A stretch of DNA of 64,000 nucleotides from an uncultured Tateyamaria sp. (GTDB lineage: Bacteria; Pseudomonadota; Alphaproteobacteria; Rhodobacterales; Rhodobacteraceae), in contig CANMVD010000001.1 in the NCBI GenBank assembly GCA_947501275.1, positions 682,001 through 746,000 of the forward strand, written 5' to 3'. Position 1 is the first letter of the stretch. Each line of letters begins with the position of its first letter. The position numbers and the translations under genes are program-made. Positions 44,305 through 54,161 of the stretch are shown here, in pieces. Below the pieces are notes generated by a model, which searched no databases, had not been told where the DNA came from, and saw nothing but the letters and a program-made list of their open reading frames with translations.

Positions 44305-45197
44305 AACGCGCCACAGATCGCACCGGCCTTGCCATTGTCCTGAGTCTCGTCGCCCTGACCCTGTTTGACGGGATGGGTCTGGTAATCAAGCTGTTGTCGG
44401 ACACCTATTCTGCCGCTGAATTGTCGGCGTGGCGCAATCTGTTTGGTTTGATCCCCACTGTACTTGCGCTGGTCCTATCCAGCAATTGGCGTCAGTCGGG
44501 CCGCGTCTTGCGTATTCGCCAGTGGCGTTTGGCCTTGGCGCGGGGGGCCATCGTGACGGTGGCGCAGCTGTGTTTTTACCTGTCTTTGGGCCAGATGGCT
44601 TTTGCGACCGCCAGTACCATCACCTATGCCAACGCGCTGTTCATGACGGCGCTGGCGGTGCCTTTGCTGGGTGAGCGTGTCGGTTGGGCGCGGTGGAGTG
44701 CGGTGATGGTGGGCTTTGCGGGAGTTGTTCTTGTGATGCAGCCGGGATCGGATACGTTTTCGGCAACAGCGTTGCTGCCCCTTTTTGCGGCCGCGTGCTA
44801 CGCGCTTGTGGGTGTCACAGCACGGTTGATGGATGACGATGTCCCCAGCCCCTTGGTGAACCTTTATTCCAATGTGACGGCCCTTGTGGGCTCTGGCCTG
44901 ATCGCGCTGGCCTTTGGTGGTTTCAGCCCAATCCAGAGCGGAACGGATATGGCGTGGATTGTCGCTATGGGCGCCTTTGGCGGTACGGCAGTGTTGTTCC
45001 TGATCATCAGCTATCGCATGACGGAACAAAGCAATCTGGCCCCGTTTTCCTACTTCGGAATTCCTTTGGCCTTTGTATTGGGTTGGCTGTTTTTTGGCGA
45101 AACACCGTGGCAGGCCCTGTTTCCCGGTGGTTTACTGATCGTCGCAGGCGGTCTGATCATTATCTGGCGCGAGCAGCGGTTGCGCCGGGTTGCGTGA
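44301..45197 (+). CDS. EamA/DMT family transporter
   Basis: A 298-residue membrane protein with about ten helices made of two EamA repeats, at about 15-140 and 155-290. The first has MAFATASTITYANALFM, and the second ends in a short charged tail WREQRLRR. DMT transporters move metabolites such as amino acids or drugs; the substrate is not known. The start overlaps the arfB stop (ATGA), so it is probably translated from the same mRNA, though a functional tie to ribosome rescue is doubtful. It converges on pncB. Confidence 0.88.
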   Translation: MKRATDRTGLAIVLSLVALTLFDGMGLVIKLLSDTYSAAELSAWRNLFGLIPTVLALVLSSNWRQSGRVLRIRQWRLALARGAIVTVAQLCFYLSLGQMAFATASTITYANALFMTALAVPLLGERVGWARWSAVMVGFAGVVLVMQPGSDTFSATALLPLFAAACYALVGVTARLMDDDVPSPLVNLYSNVTALVGSGLIALAFGGFSPIQSGTDMAWIVAMGAFGGTAVLFLIISYRMTEQSNLAPFSYFGIPLAFVLGWLFFGETPWQALFPGGLLIVAGGLIIIWREQRLRRVA

Positions 45198-45210
45198 TGT
45201 AGCCCGTGTC

Positions 45211-46503
45211 TTAGACGACCACGTCGAAGGCTTGTTGCTGGCCAACATCGAACACACGTTTGTAGCGGGCAATTTCGTCAGCAGGCCCCATGGCTTTGTT
45301 AGGATTGTCCGACAATTTGACCGTGGGTCGCCCATTGGCGGAAACCGCTTTGCAGACCATGGAGAACGGAGCGAGTGTGTCGCCTTGGGTCAGTCCCTTG
45401 AAGTCATTGGTCAGCATGGTGCCCCAGCCGAATGATACCCGCACCCGGCCTGCAAATTGCGTGCTGAGTTCGATGATCTTGTCCACGTCAAGCCCGTCGG
45501 AAAAGATGACAAGTTTGGTCGTGGGGTCTTCGCCCCGATCCTGCCACCAACGGATGGCGGTTTCGGCCGCCGTAGCTGGATCACCGCTGTCAATGCGGAT
45601 GCCTGTCCAGCCGGCCAGCCAATCGGGCGCATTGCGCAAGAACCCTTGGGTACCATAGGTGTCAGGCAGGATCACACGCAGATTGCCGTCATGTTCCTCG
45701 TGCCAATCGCTAAGCACGTCATAAGGCGCTTGGGCCAGTTCCGCGTCCGTTTCTGCCAGCGCGGAGTAGACCATGGGCAGTTCATGCGCATTGGTGCCGA
45801 TTGCCTCGACCTCCCGGTTTTTGGCAATGAGGCAGTTGGACGTACCGACGAATTTTTCGCCCAGACCTTCGCCCATCGCCTGCACACACCAATCCTGCCA
45901 CAGGAACGAATGCCTGCGCCGCGTTCCGAAATCGGCGACCCGCAGATCGTTTTGATTGCGCAGTGCTTCGATCTTTTCCCAAAGTTTTGTCATGGCGCGG
46001 GCGTAGAGCACTTGCAGTTCGAACCGTCCCATCCTGTCTAGTACGGCCCGGCCCCGCAATTCCATGAGGATGGCGAGCGCGGGGATTTCCCAGAGCATGA
46101 CCTCGGGCCAGGACCCTTCAAATGTGAGTTCGTATTGATCCCCGCGCCGCTCCAGATGGTAGTCGGGCAACCGTAAGGCTTCAAACCAGTCCATGAATTC
46201 AGGCGTGAACATCTGCCGTTTGCCGTAGAACGTGTTGCCCCGCATCCATGTGCTTTCGCCACGCGACAGGGACAAGGACCGTACGTGGTCGAGTTGTTCG
46301 CGTAGTTCACCTTCGTCGATCAGCTTGGCCAGTGGCACATGTTTGGAGCGGTTGATCAGGCTGAACGTGACTTGGGTGTCAGGCCGGTTGCGGAACACCG
46401 ATTGGCACATCAGCAGCTTGTAGAAATCCGTATCGATCAGCGAGCGCACAATGGGGTCGATTTTCCATTTGTGGTTCCAGACACGGGTGGCGATGTCGAC
46501 CAT
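45211..46503 (-). CDS. pncB: Nicotinate phosphoribosyltransferase
   Basis: A 430-residue enzyme of NAD salvage, joining nicotinate and PRPP to nicotinate mononucleotide with ATP. Clear family segments are SLIDTDFYKLLMCQSVF near residue 20, FGTRRRHSFLWQ near 190, GTSNCLIAK near 220 and the PRPP-binding IRIDSGDPA near 310. With nicotinamidase pncA 103 bases upstream on the same strand, the two steps nicotinamide to nicotinate to NaMN are encoded side by side. Confidence 0.96.
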   Translation of the reverse strand: MVDIATRVWNHKWKIDPIVRSLIDTDFYKLLMCQSVFRNRPDTQVTFSLINRSKHVPLAKLIDEGELREQLDHVRSLSLSRGESTWMRGNTFYGKRQMFTPEFMDWFEALRLPDYHLERRGDQYELTFEGSWPEVMLWEIPALAILMELRGRAVLDRMGRFELQVLYARAMTKLWEKIEALRNQNDLRVADFGTRRRHSFLWQDWCVQAMGEGLGEKFVGTSNCLIAKNREVEAIGTNAHELPMVYSALAETDAELAQAPYDVLSDWHEEHDGNLRVILPDTYGTQGFLRNAPDWLAGWTGIRIDSGDPATAAETAIRWWQDRGEDPTTKLVIFSDGLDVDKIIELSTQFAGRVRVSFGWGTMLTNDFKGLTQGDTLAPFSMVCKAVSANGRPTVKLSDNPNKAMGPADEIARYKRVFDVGQQQAFDVVV

Positions 46504-46605
46504 GGGGCGCTTCCTTTGGTGGGCTGGCGTGTTTGTGCCAGAGGTTTCGCCCCATCTGCAAGCGGTGCTGTCCGCGTGCCGTCATTTCGCTGATACTTGC
46601 TGGCT

Positions 46606-47202
46606 CTACGTCAGGGTCACCCCTGCGGCTGTCATGCCGTCTGTTGCGGCCTTCATGGACCCGTCCAGGTCGATTCCGCGGCACAGGTCTGTGCGTACTT
46701 CGACGGTGAAACCCAGTTTCGCTGCATCCACCGCCGAGAAGTTCACGCAGAAATCTGTGGCCAGACCGACCATGACCAAATTGGTGAGGTTACGTGTTTT
46801 CAGGTAACCTTCGAGCCCTGTGGGCGTGCTGTGGTCGTTCTCGAAGAAGGCCGAGTAACTGTCGACATGCGGCCGGAAACCCTTGCGCACGATCATGTCG
46901 GCTCGGTCTGTATCGAGATTCTTATGGAAGGCCGCCCCGGTGCTGCCTTGAATGCAATGATCGGGCCATAGCACTTGTGGTCCATAGTCCATGTCGATCA
47001 TGTCGTATGGCGCGCGCTCTTTGTGCGATGAGGCAAACGAAGAGTGCCCCGCCGGGTGCCAGTCTTGTGTCAGGATGACCGCTGCCGCATCTGCCATCAA
47101 TGTGTTGATCCCAGTGACAATTTCGTCTCCGCCTGCGACGGCCAGCGCTCCGCCCGGACAAAAGTCGTTTTGCACATCGATGACGATCAAGGCGTAGGAC
47201 AT
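46606..47202 (-). CDS. pncA: Nicotinamidase/pyrazinamidase
   Basis: A 198-residue cysteine hydrolase deamidating nicotinamide to nicotinate. The catalytic triad can be assigned to D9 (VIDVQNDFCPGGAL), K107 (IVRKG) and C152 (GLATDFCVNFSA), with metal ligands D47 and H49 in TQDWHPAGHSSF and H82 in WPDHCIQGS. All are present, so the enzyme should be active. It precedes pncB, which uses its product. Confidence 0.95.
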   Translation of the reverse strand: MSYALIVIDVQNDFCPGGALAVAGGDEIVTGINTLMADAAAVILTQDWHPAGHSSFASSHKERAPYDMIDMDYGPQVLWPDHCIQGSTGAAFHKNLDTDRADMIVRKGFRPHVDSYSAFFENDHSTPTGLEGYLKTRNLTNLVMVGLATDFCVNFSAVDAAKLGFTVEVRTDLCRGIDLDGSMKAATDGMTAAGVTLT

Positions 47203-47294
47203 ATGTTGGCATCCCTTTGGTGAAGCAGTGTGGTCTCTTGATGCCTCGCTGCGTGCTCTTGCGCAACCGCTTCCCCCTCCCTTATTTGGGCATC

Positions 47295-48215
47295 ATGTAC
47301 ACGATTGCCGCTCTATACAAATTCACCCGCTTTACGGATCCCGCTGCCCTCAAGCCGCCACTGGAGGCTTTGTGCGCAACGCATGGCGTCAAAGGCACGC
47401 TGTTGCTGGCCCCGGAGGGGGTGAATGGCACAATGGCTGGTAGTCGCGACGGGATTGATGCGGTTTTGGAGCATCTTCGCAATCTACCTGGATGCGCAGA
47501 TTTGGAATGGAAGGAAAGCACCAGCCCGACCCCCCCATTTGGCAAAATGAAGGTTCGCCTGAAACGCGAGATCGTGACCATGGGCCAACCTGACGTGGAT
47601 CCGACCGATCGGACGGGTCACTATGTCGAGGCGGCAGAGTGGAACGATCTGATCGCCCGTGATGATGTGGCAGTCATCGACACGCGCAACGATTACGAAG
47701 TGGCAATTGGCACCTTTGACGGGGCGATTGATCCCGAAACTCAAAGTTTCGGCGCCTTTCCCGCATGGTGGGAGGCCAACAAGGGTCGCTTCGCAGGAAA
47801 AAAGGTCGCGATGTTCTGCACGGGCGGTATACGCTGTGAGAAGTCGACCAATTATCTGCTGGGTCAAGGCGTTGAGGACGTGTTCCACCTGAAAGGCGGC
47901 ATTCTCAAATACCTCGAAGAGGTGCCCGAAGCCGAAAGCACATGGCGCGGCGATTGCTTTGTTTTTGATGGGCGCGTCAGTGTCGGTCACGGCTTGAAAG
48001 TTGGCCCGCACCACCTGTGTCACGCCTGTCGTCGTCCGATCCTGCCCGAAGACAAGGAACGAACCGAATATGAGGCCGGCGTGAGTTGCCATCAATGTAT
48101 CAATGACACGTCATCCGAGGACAAATCCCGCTTTCGCGAGCGTCAAAAGCAGGTCGATCTGGCGCGCAAGCGGGGGAACGATCACCTGACAGGATCTATG
48201 GTGCCTGAAAAGTGA
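47295..48215 (+). CDS. trhO: tRNA uridine(34) hydroxylase TrhO
   Basis: A 306-residue rhodanese-domain enzyme of the YceA/TrhO family that hydroxylates U34 of certain tRNAs to ho5U using oxygen. An N-terminal ferredoxin-like part (about 1-95, LLLAPEGVNGTMAGS) is followed by the rhodanese domain with the catalytic cysteine C175 in MFCTGGIRCEKS, and a cysteine-rich C-terminus (CHACRRP, CHQC). I chose ATG 47295 for the family N-terminus MYTIAALYKF; the frame extends to 47217. It is divergent from pncA. Confidence 0.93.
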   Translation: MYTIAALYKFTRFTDPAALKPPLEALCATHGVKGTLLLAPEGVNGTMAGSRDGIDAVLEHLRNLPGCADLEWKESTSPTPPFGKMKVRLKREIVTMGQPDVDPTDRTGHYVEAAEWNDLIARDDVAVIDTRNDYEVAIGTFDGAIDPETQSFGAFPAWWEANKGRFAGKKVAMFCTGGIRCEKSTNYLLGQGVEDVFHLKGGILKYLEEVPEAESTWRGDCFVFDGRVSVGHGLKVGPHHLCHACRRPILPEDKERTEYEAGVSCHQCINDTSSEDKSRFRERQKQVDLARKRGNDHLTGSMVPEK

Positions 48216-48253
48216 CAGCGGCCCGAAGTCGTTTTTTGCTACAATTATAGCTG

Positions 48254-48268
48254 TTAAGTGCCGAGTAA
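48254..48268. promoter_or_regulatory. CtrA-like site upstream of motB
   Basis: TTAA-GTGCCGA-GTAA matches the CtrA consensus TTAA-N7-TTAA at seven of eight positions. It lies 46 bases before the motB ATG. It is the weakest by context alone but joins two others in the same flagellar cluster. Confidence 0.45.
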
Positions 48269-48313
48269 CGCGGCTGCGCTACACCTTGCCTTGGGTGAAA
48301 AGAGGTGTGGGAT

Positions 48314-49153
48314 ATGAGCGCGCAAGCAAACGTGCGGCCTATCATCATCAAGCGTAAGAAGAAGTCCGGCGGTGACGGGCATCATGGTGGCGCTTGGAAG
48401 GTGGCTTATGCGGACTTCGTGACCGCGATGATGGCTTTCTTCATGTTGATGTGGCTGCTGAACGCAACAACGGAAACGCAACGCAAGGGGTTGGCGGATT
48501 ACTTTTCGCCGACGATCCCGATCAATAGGGTATCGGGTGGCGGCGATGGTGCATTTAGCGGTGACAGTGTTTTCGCCGAAGAGACGCTGCCACAGAATGG
48601 CACGGGTGCCTCGGCACAGCGTCCAACCGAATCCAAGGAAGCACGCGGTGATACTGGCCGCTCGGAAACGGGCGACAAAACGGCTGCGCAAGACCAGATG
48701 TTCAAGACGCTTGAAGCGAAATTGGTCGGGCACGGCGGCGAATCCAAAGTTATGGAAAATGATCTGCGGCATGTGGTGACACGGTTGACCGACGAAGGTC
48801 TGGTTATCGAGGTATTTGCCTTGGAGCAGGCACCTTTGTTTGATCCGGACACGGATCGGCCAACGGCCTTGTTGCGCAATCTTGCCACCATCATTTCAAG
48901 TACAGCGCGCACAGTCACTAACTCGGTCGCCGTGGGCGGTCACGTGGAAGCACAACCGATTGTCTTAGCTGATGAAACAACATGGCAGCGTTCGATCGAC
49001 CATGCCACCACGATGCGGCTATTGCTTGAAGATGCTGGTATCGATTCGGATCGTATCGAACGTGTGACGGGCCACGCTGACCGCGAACCGTCGGTGCGAA
49101 ACAGAATGGCAGTGCGCAACAATCGTCTGGAGATCATCTTGTTACGCGACTGA
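48314..49153 (+). CDS. motB: Flagellar stator protein MotB
   Basis: A 279-residue stator subunit that anchors MotA to the cell wall. The N-terminal GGAWKVAYADFVTAMMAFFMLMW segment (core YADFVTAMMAFF) holds the proton-binding aspartate D34 and the single membrane helix at about 33-52. A linker rich in Ser, Thr and Glu follows, then an OmpA-like peptidoglycan-binding domain at about 155-279 (VGGHVEAQPI, TGHADREP). ATG 48314 lies eight bases after AGAGG. Unlike in enteric bacteria, motA is not adjacent but 10 kb downstream. Confidence 0.92.
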   Translation: MSAQANVRPIIIKRKKKSGGDGHHGGAWKVAYADFVTAMMAFFMLMWLLNATTETQRKGLADYFSPTIPINRVSGGGDGAFSGDSVFAEETLPQNGTGASAQRPTESKEARGDTGRSETGDKTAAQDQMFKTLEAKLVGHGGESKVMENDLRHVVTRLTDEGLVIEVFALEQAPLFDPDTDRPTALLRNLATIISSTARTVTNSVAVGGHVEAQPIVLADETTWQRSIDHATTMRLLLEDAGIDSDRIERVTGHADREPSVRNRMAVRNNRLEIILLRD

Positions 49154-49184
49154 CACCTCATGGGAATAGGTCAGATTTTATCTG

Positions 49185-49199
49185 TTAGCTCTACCTTAA
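49185..49199. promoter_or_regulatory. CtrA-like site upstream of flgE
   Basis: TTAG-CTCTACC-TTAA matches TTAA-N7-TTAA at seven of eight positions. It lies 57 bases before the flgE ATG, in the 102-base gap after motB, a good position for an activator next to a promoter. Confidence 0.55.
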
Positions 49200-49255
49200 G
49201 AGACGCGGCCTAAGTGTGGCACCAATTCAGGTTGGTACAGCAGAAAGGCGTATCC

Positions 49256-50557
49256 ATGACGATTTCTTCTTCGCTTAACGCAGGGGTTGCGGGGCTTCAG
49301 TCAAATGCCACGCGACTTGCGTCTATCTCGGACAACATCGCAAATTCATCGACCTACGGTTACAAGCGGGTAAGCACGGACTTTCATTCGCTGGTGATTT
49401 CCCAAAACGGCGGCACATATTCTGCTGGCGGCGTGCGTGCCACAACCACAAGATTGATTGACCAGCAAAGTTCGCTGGTTTCGACGTCAAACGCGACGGA
49501 TCTTGCCGTGCGGGGTCGGGGTATGTTGCCTGTAGCACAAGCTACAGAAGTAGAAGTCGCCAATGGCGACACGCAAATGTTTTTGACGACGACGGGCTCA
49601 TTCCGCACAGACGCAGACGGATATCTGCGATCTGACTCCGGGCTGGTTTTGCTAGGCTGGCCTGCGCTGCCCGACGGAACAGTGCCGAATTTTCCACGCG
49701 ATACCTCTGACGGCCTTGAACCTGTGCAGATTAACGTAAACCAGTTCTCAAGCGAACCCACGACGACGATGTCCCTGGGCGTGAACCTGCCTGCGACCGA
49801 TACGGAATCAGACAGTGACGGCGAGGTGCAAAACCTCGCCATTGAATACTTTGACAATCTCGGGACTTCCGAGAGCATCAATATGACATTCACCCCGACT
49901 GTACCTGCCTCGGGGTCCTCCAATGAATGGACCGTTGTTTTGACCGACTCGGCCAGCGGTGGCGCTGTCATCGGTGAATATGTTCTGACATTTGACGACA
50001 GCCAATCCTTGGGCGGCACGCTGGCGAATGTCACCACCGTAAGCGGTGGCGCATATGACCCGGCAACCGGTTCGATCATTGTGAACGTCGATGGCGGCCC
50101 GATGGAGATTGATATTGGTCAATTGGGCGCAAGTGATGGAATAACACAACTGTCTGACAGCTTTGCCCCCGTTTCGATTTCCAAGGACGGCTCGCCCGTT
50201 GGGAACATGACCAGCGTTGAGGTGGACGCAAACGGCTATGTCACCGCGTTCTTCGACACTGGAATCACGCAGACTGTTTACCAAATTCCACTGGTGGACT
50301 TGCCCAATCCCAACGGCATGGTCGCATTGGATCAGCAAACCTATCTGCCATCGCCTGAAAGCGGCAGCTACTTTCTGTGGGATGCTGGCGATGGGCCGAC
50401 CGGTGACATTGTTTCTTACGCACGCGAAGAATCCGCAGTCGATGTGGCGGGTGAATTGACCGCAATGATCCAAACCCAACGCGCATATTCATCTAACGCC
50501 AAAGTCATCCAGACCGTAGACGAAATGCTGCAAGAGACGACAAATATCAAACGATAA
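49256..50557 (+). CDS. flgE: Flagellar hook protein FlgE
   Basis: A 433-residue hook subunit. The N-terminus SSLNAGVAGLQSNATRLASISDNIANSSTYGYK (seen as LASISDNIANSSTYGYK) and the C-terminus ending AMIQTQRAYSSNAKVIQTVDEML form the coiled D0 rod/hook signature. The middle is a beta-rich FlgE domain. ATG 49256 was chosen over an upstream GTG at 49214 for the family N-terminus and an AGAAAGG ribosome-binding site. It begins the plus-strand group flgE-flgK-flgL-flgI. Confidence 0.94.
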   Translation: MTISSSLNAGVAGLQSNATRLASISDNIANSSTYGYKRVSTDFHSLVISQNGGTYSAGGVRATTTRLIDQQSSLVSTSNATDLAVRGRGMLPVAQATEVEVANGDTQMFLTTTGSFRTDADGYLRSDSGLVLLGWPALPDGTVPNFPRDTSDGLEPVQINVNQFSSEPTTTMSLGVNLPATDTESDSDGEVQNLAIEYFDNLGTSESINMTFTPTVPASGSSNEWTVVLTDSASGGAVIGEYVLTFDDSQSLGGTLANVTTVSGGAYDPATGSIIVNVDGGPMEIDIGQLGASDGITQLSDSFAPVSISKDGSPVGNMTSVEVDANGYVTAFFDTGITQTVYQIPLVDLPNPNGMVALDQQTYLPSPESGSYFLWDAGDGPTGDIVSYAREESAVDVAGELTAMIQTQRAYSSNAKVIQTVDEMLQETTNIKR

Positions 50558-50599
50558 CAGTGCCTAAGCCGCAGCCACAACTGATCGGAGCATAAAATC

Positions 50600-52054
50600 A
50601 TGTCACTTACAGGTGCCCTGAACTCGGCCATGAGTGGTCTGCGGTTTAACAGCCGGTCATCGAATGTTATTTCGTCGAACATAGCAAATGCGTCTACGCC
50701 GGGATATGCGCGACGTACGCTTTCAATTTCTTCAAATGGTGCGCACCTGTCGGGCGGTGTGCGCATCAATGGGATTGAGAGACATATCAACACGCAAATT
50801 GTTTCGGACCGTCGTCTGGCAAGCGCAGAATTTGTTTACCGCGCGGATACAGCTCAGTTTCTGACTGCAGTCGAAGATCTGGTCGGAACACCGGATCTTG
50901 CAGGCTCCCTGTCGTCGCGTTTGTCTGATTTTGAGAGCAGTTTAATCACGGCGTCCAGCCGACCTGATGCTGTTGAACGATTGAATTCAGTTGCATTGTC
51001 TGCGCGTGATTTGGCCGACGCCATTAATAGCGCTGCAGATGGCGTGCAAGACTCGCGTACCCGGGCGGATCGTTCCATTGCCACGCAGGTGGACCGGCTG
51101 AATGTCGCGTTGTCATCTGTACAAGAATTGAACAGCAAAATTACCGCAGCAGGGTCCCAAAGATTGGATACCGCCGCGCTTCAGGATCAACGCCAGACAA
51201 TCATCGATGAAATCAGCGAAATGGTGCCTGTGCGTGTGCTGCCACGTGACCAAGGAACTGTTGCCTTATACTCGACTGGTGGAGCAATTCTGTTGGATGG
51301 TACTGCCGCGGAAGTCGGATTTGAGTCTGCCAATGTAGTGACCCCATTTCAATCAATCGATGACGGAACTTTGTCCGGCTTGACCATCAATGGATTTGCT
51401 GTTTCCACGTCATCGTTGTCCGGCAAGCTCCATGGCGGGTCGCTCGGCGCGCAATTTGAAATCCGGGATGAACTGGCGCCGGAAGCGCAAACCCAGCTGG
51501 ATGCCTTGGCGCGCGATCTGATTGAGCGGTTCGAGGATTCAACCGTCGACCCAACTTTGGTACCAGGGCAACCTGGATTGTTCACGGATCAAGGCGCGGG
51601 CATTGATCCCCTTACAGAACTTGGTTTGGCCAATCGGCTATCCCTGAATTCACTGGTCGACCCCGATCAAATCGGTGAAACTTGGCGCATTCGAGATGGA
51701 CTTGGCGCTGCCGCTCCGGGTGACGCAGGGAATGCGCAGTTGATCAACGCACTGGTTGATACTTTGTCCACCACACGCGTTCCGAACTCCGGCGACTTTG
51801 GTGTTGCCAGTTATTCGGCTCTGGATCTGACATCGACGTTTTCGTCGCAGCTTGGGTCAAATCGACTACGCGAGGATCAGTTACTAACGTTCGCATCCGT
51901 ACAGTTGAACGAATTGACCGAATTGGAACTTGCAGATGGCGTCGACAGTGATGTGGAGCTGCAAAGGTTGATGATTGTCGAGCAGGCTTACGCGGCAAAT
52001 GCCCGGGTGATCCAAACAGTCGATGAGATGATGAACACGCTTCTGGGGATCTAA
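50600..52054 (+). CDS. flgK: Hook-associated protein FlgK (HAP1)
   Basis: A 484-residue junction protein between hook and filament. It starts with SLTGALNSAMSGLRFNSRSS and NVISSNIANASTPGYARR, the usual FlgK N-terminus, and ends with a QRLMIVEQAYAANARVIQTVDEMMNTLL helix (core EQAYAANARVIQTVDEM). It lies 42 bases after flgE, and its stop is two bases before flgL. The size is near the usual lower range for FlgK. Confidence 0.93.
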   Translation: MSLTGALNSAMSGLRFNSRSSNVISSNIANASTPGYARRTLSISSNGAHLSGGVRINGIERHINTQIVSDRRLASAEFVYRADTAQFLTAVEDLVGTPDLAGSLSSRLSDFESSLITASSRPDAVERLNSVALSARDLADAINSAADGVQDSRTRADRSIATQVDRLNVALSSVQELNSKITAAGSQRLDTAALQDQRQTIIDEISEMVPVRVLPRDQGTVALYSTGGAILLDGTAAEVGFESANVVTPFQSIDDGTLSGLTINGFAVSTSSLSGKLHGGSLGAQFEIRDELAPEAQTQLDALARDLIERFEDSTVDPTLVPGQPGLFTDQGAGIDPLTELGLANRLSLNSLVDPDQIGETWRIRDGLGAAAPGDAGNAQLINALVDTLSTTRVPNSGDFGVASYSALDLTSTFSSQLGSNRLREDQLLTFASVQLNELTELELADGVDSDVELQRLMIVEQAYAANARVIQTVDEMMNTLLGI

Positions 52055-52056
52055 GT

Positions 52057-53064
52057 ATGAACAGTCTTTCACTGGGTGATCTGGCCCAGTCCTATTTGCT
52101 TCAACGCCGAGGCACTGCGCTCAAGACAGAAATGGCGCGCCTGAATGAAGAACTGGTGACAGGTCAAGTCAGCGACATCAAAGCGATACTTGCAGGGAAT
52201 GTCAGCTACTTATCCGAAATCGAAAACGATTTGCGCACGTTGAGTGGTTATCAAGTGGCTACTGTGGAGGCGGCCCAATTTGCAGATGCAACTCAGTCAG
52301 CACTGGAACGCATACAAACCACAACCGGGTCGCTGAGTTCCGATCTTCTGTTGACCGGCGCGAATGCGGTCGGCGGAGTCTTGGACCAGTTATCAAAAGA
52401 TGCAGAAGCAGAACTGGCGACGATCATTGGTGCTTTGAACACTGATCTTGCAGGAAGATCGCTGTTTGCAGGAACGGCCACGGACGGTGCCGCATTGGCT
52501 GACGCGGAGACGCTGATGTCTGAGCTTAGCTTGGCCGTCGCAGGTGCGGCATCGCCAGCTGATGTAGCGGCGGCAGCGCAGGCATGGTTTGATGATCCAG
52601 GCGGATACGCCGCGACAGTTTACCAAGGTTCAGACACATCTATTGCCCCTTTTCGCTTGGCCGAACGAGATACGGTGTCGCTTCAGCTGACTGCTCAAAA
52701 CCAGGCCATCAAAGACACATTGCAAGCTGTGGCTCTGGCCGCTCTCGCGACTGGCCATGGCCTCGGATTTGGCTCTGATGACAAGAGAGAGCTCTTGGAC
52801 CAAGCAGGCCGCGATCTTTTCCAAGCGCAGACTGGTTTGACGGCTGCGCGCGCATCGGTTGGGGCGGCTCAGGAGCGCATTGATGTTCTCCAAACCCGAA
52901 ATTCTACCGAACAAACGTCTCTTGAATATGCCAAGGGCGCCTTGTTGCAAGCCGACCCATATGAAACAGCAACCAAACTGGAGGAAGTCCAATTTCAACT
53001 CCAAAGCCTGTATACTGTCACCGCCCGTATGGCGGACCTTTCGCTCGTGAACTTCGTCCGATGA
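52057..53064 (+). CDS. flgL: Hook-associated protein FlgL (HAP3)
   Basis: A 335-residue flagellin-like protein at the hook-filament junction. The N-terminal helix LGDLAQSYLLQRRGTALKTE and the C-terminal LEEVQFQLQSLYTVTARMADLSLVNF are the paired coils of the flagellin superfamily; there is no large variable domain. The position directly after flgK supports FlgL rather than flagellin. It overlaps flgI by four bases (ATGA). Confidence 0.9.
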   Translation: MNSLSLGDLAQSYLLQRRGTALKTEMARLNEELVTGQVSDIKAILAGNVSYLSEIENDLRTLSGYQVATVEAAQFADATQSALERIQTTTGSLSSDLLLTGANAVGGVLDQLSKDAEAELATIIGALNTDLAGRSLFAGTATDGAALADAETLMSELSLAVAGAASPADVAAAAQAWFDDPGGYAATVYQGSDTSIAPFRLAERDTVSLQLTAQNQAIKDTLQAVALAALATGHGLGFGSDDKRELLDQAGRDLFQAQTGLTAARASVGAAQERIDVLQTRNSTEQTSLEYAKGALLQADPYETATKLEEVQFQLQSLYTVTARMADLSLVNFVR

Positions 53065-54161
53065 GGTGGATCCTTTCCATCTTGATCGTTTTGTTCCTGA
53101 TCCAATCTGCTGTGGCCGGCCCGGTGCGCATTAAGGATTTGGTAGAATTTGACGGGGTACGTGGCAATGATCTGGTTGGTTATGGTCTTGTTGTTGGCCT
53201 CGATGGCTCAGGAGACGGATTGCGCAACGCACCGTTCACAGAAGAAATCATGTCCAATATCCTCGAGCGCCTGGGAGTAAACGTTGCAGGCGAGCAGTTT
53301 CGGCCAAAAAATGTGGCGGCGGTGTTTGTGACGGCAAGCCTGCCGCCATTCTCGAGGGCTGGGTCGCAAATCGACGTGACAGTCTCTGCCATCGGAGATG
53401 CAAAAAGCCTACTCGGCGGTACTTTGATCATGACCCCGATGAATGCGGCTGACGGTCAAATCTATGCGGTCGCGCAAGGAACTGTCATCGCTGGCGGCGC
53501 GGTCGCTGAAGGCGATGGCGCCAGGGTCACTCAAGGTGTTCCTACATCGGGTGTCATTCCATCAGGTGCCCGTGTTGAACGTGAAGTAGAATTTGAACTG
53601 AGCACTCTGACCGATATGCGTCTCGCGTTACGCGATGCAGATTTCACCACTGCGGCCCGCATTGAAGTCGCTATCAATTCCGAGTTCGGTCGACGTGTTG
53701 CGACAATGCTCGACTCTGGCACTGTAGGTTTGGACGTAGCACGGACAGGCGCACGTTCGGTAGCCCATGCGTTGGGACGGATCGAAAACATATCAGTAGA
53801 GCCAGAACGCAAAGCACGTGTTGTCGTTGACCAAAGATCCGGCACGATTGTGATGGGCGATGATGTTCGAATCTCTCGCGTTGCGGTTTCGCAAGGTAAT
53901 CTGACTCTCCGTGTGCAGGAACAACCACTTACCGTACAGCCAAACCCCTTTGCTGACGGCGAAACGGTTGTTGTTCCACGCACGACAGTAGATATCCAGG
54001 ACGATGACGGTACAGGTCTCGCAGAAGTGCCTGATGGCACCTCGTTGTCCGAAGTTATTGCTGGTTTGAATGCACTGGGTGTTGCACCCAGAGACATGAT
54101 CGACATCCTGAAAAGCATCAAAGCAGCAGGCGCTTTGCACGCGGAGTTTGTTGTCCGGTAG
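53061..54161 (+). CDS. flgI: Flagellar P-ring protein FlgI
   Basis: A 366-residue periplasmic ring protein with a signal peptide (residues 1-19, ending AVA). Family marks are RIKDLVEFDGVRGNDLVGYG, GLVVGLDGSGDG, ASLPPFSRAGSQIDVTVSAIGDA in the middle and the closing LSEVIAGLNALGVAPRDMIDILKSIKAAGALHAE (core ALGVAPRDMIDILK). The start overlaps flgL by four bases. It converges on fliP across 213 bases without a clear gene. Confidence 0.96.
   Translation: MRWILSILIVLFLIQSAVAGPVRIKDLVEFDGVRGNDLVGYGLVVGLDGSGDGLRNAPFTEEIMSNILERLGVNVAGEQFRPKNVAAVFVTASLPPFSRAGSQIDVTVSAIGDAKSLLGGTLIMTPMNAADGQIYAVAQGTVIAGGAVAEGDGARVTQGVPTSGVIPSGARVEREVEFELSTLTDMRLALRDADFTTAARIEVAINSEFGRRVATMLDSGTVGLDVARTGARSVAHALGRIENISVEPERKARVVVDQRSGTIVMGDDVRISRVAVSQGNLTLRVQEQPLTVQPNPFADGETVVVPRTTVDIQDDDGTGLAEVPDGTSLSEVIAGLNALGVAPRDMIDILKSIKAAGALHAEFVVR

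Noticed and set aside
49217-49232. TGGCAC resembling the -24 half of a sigma-54 promoter before flgE
   Set aside because: The required GC-containing -12 element at the fixed spacing is missing.
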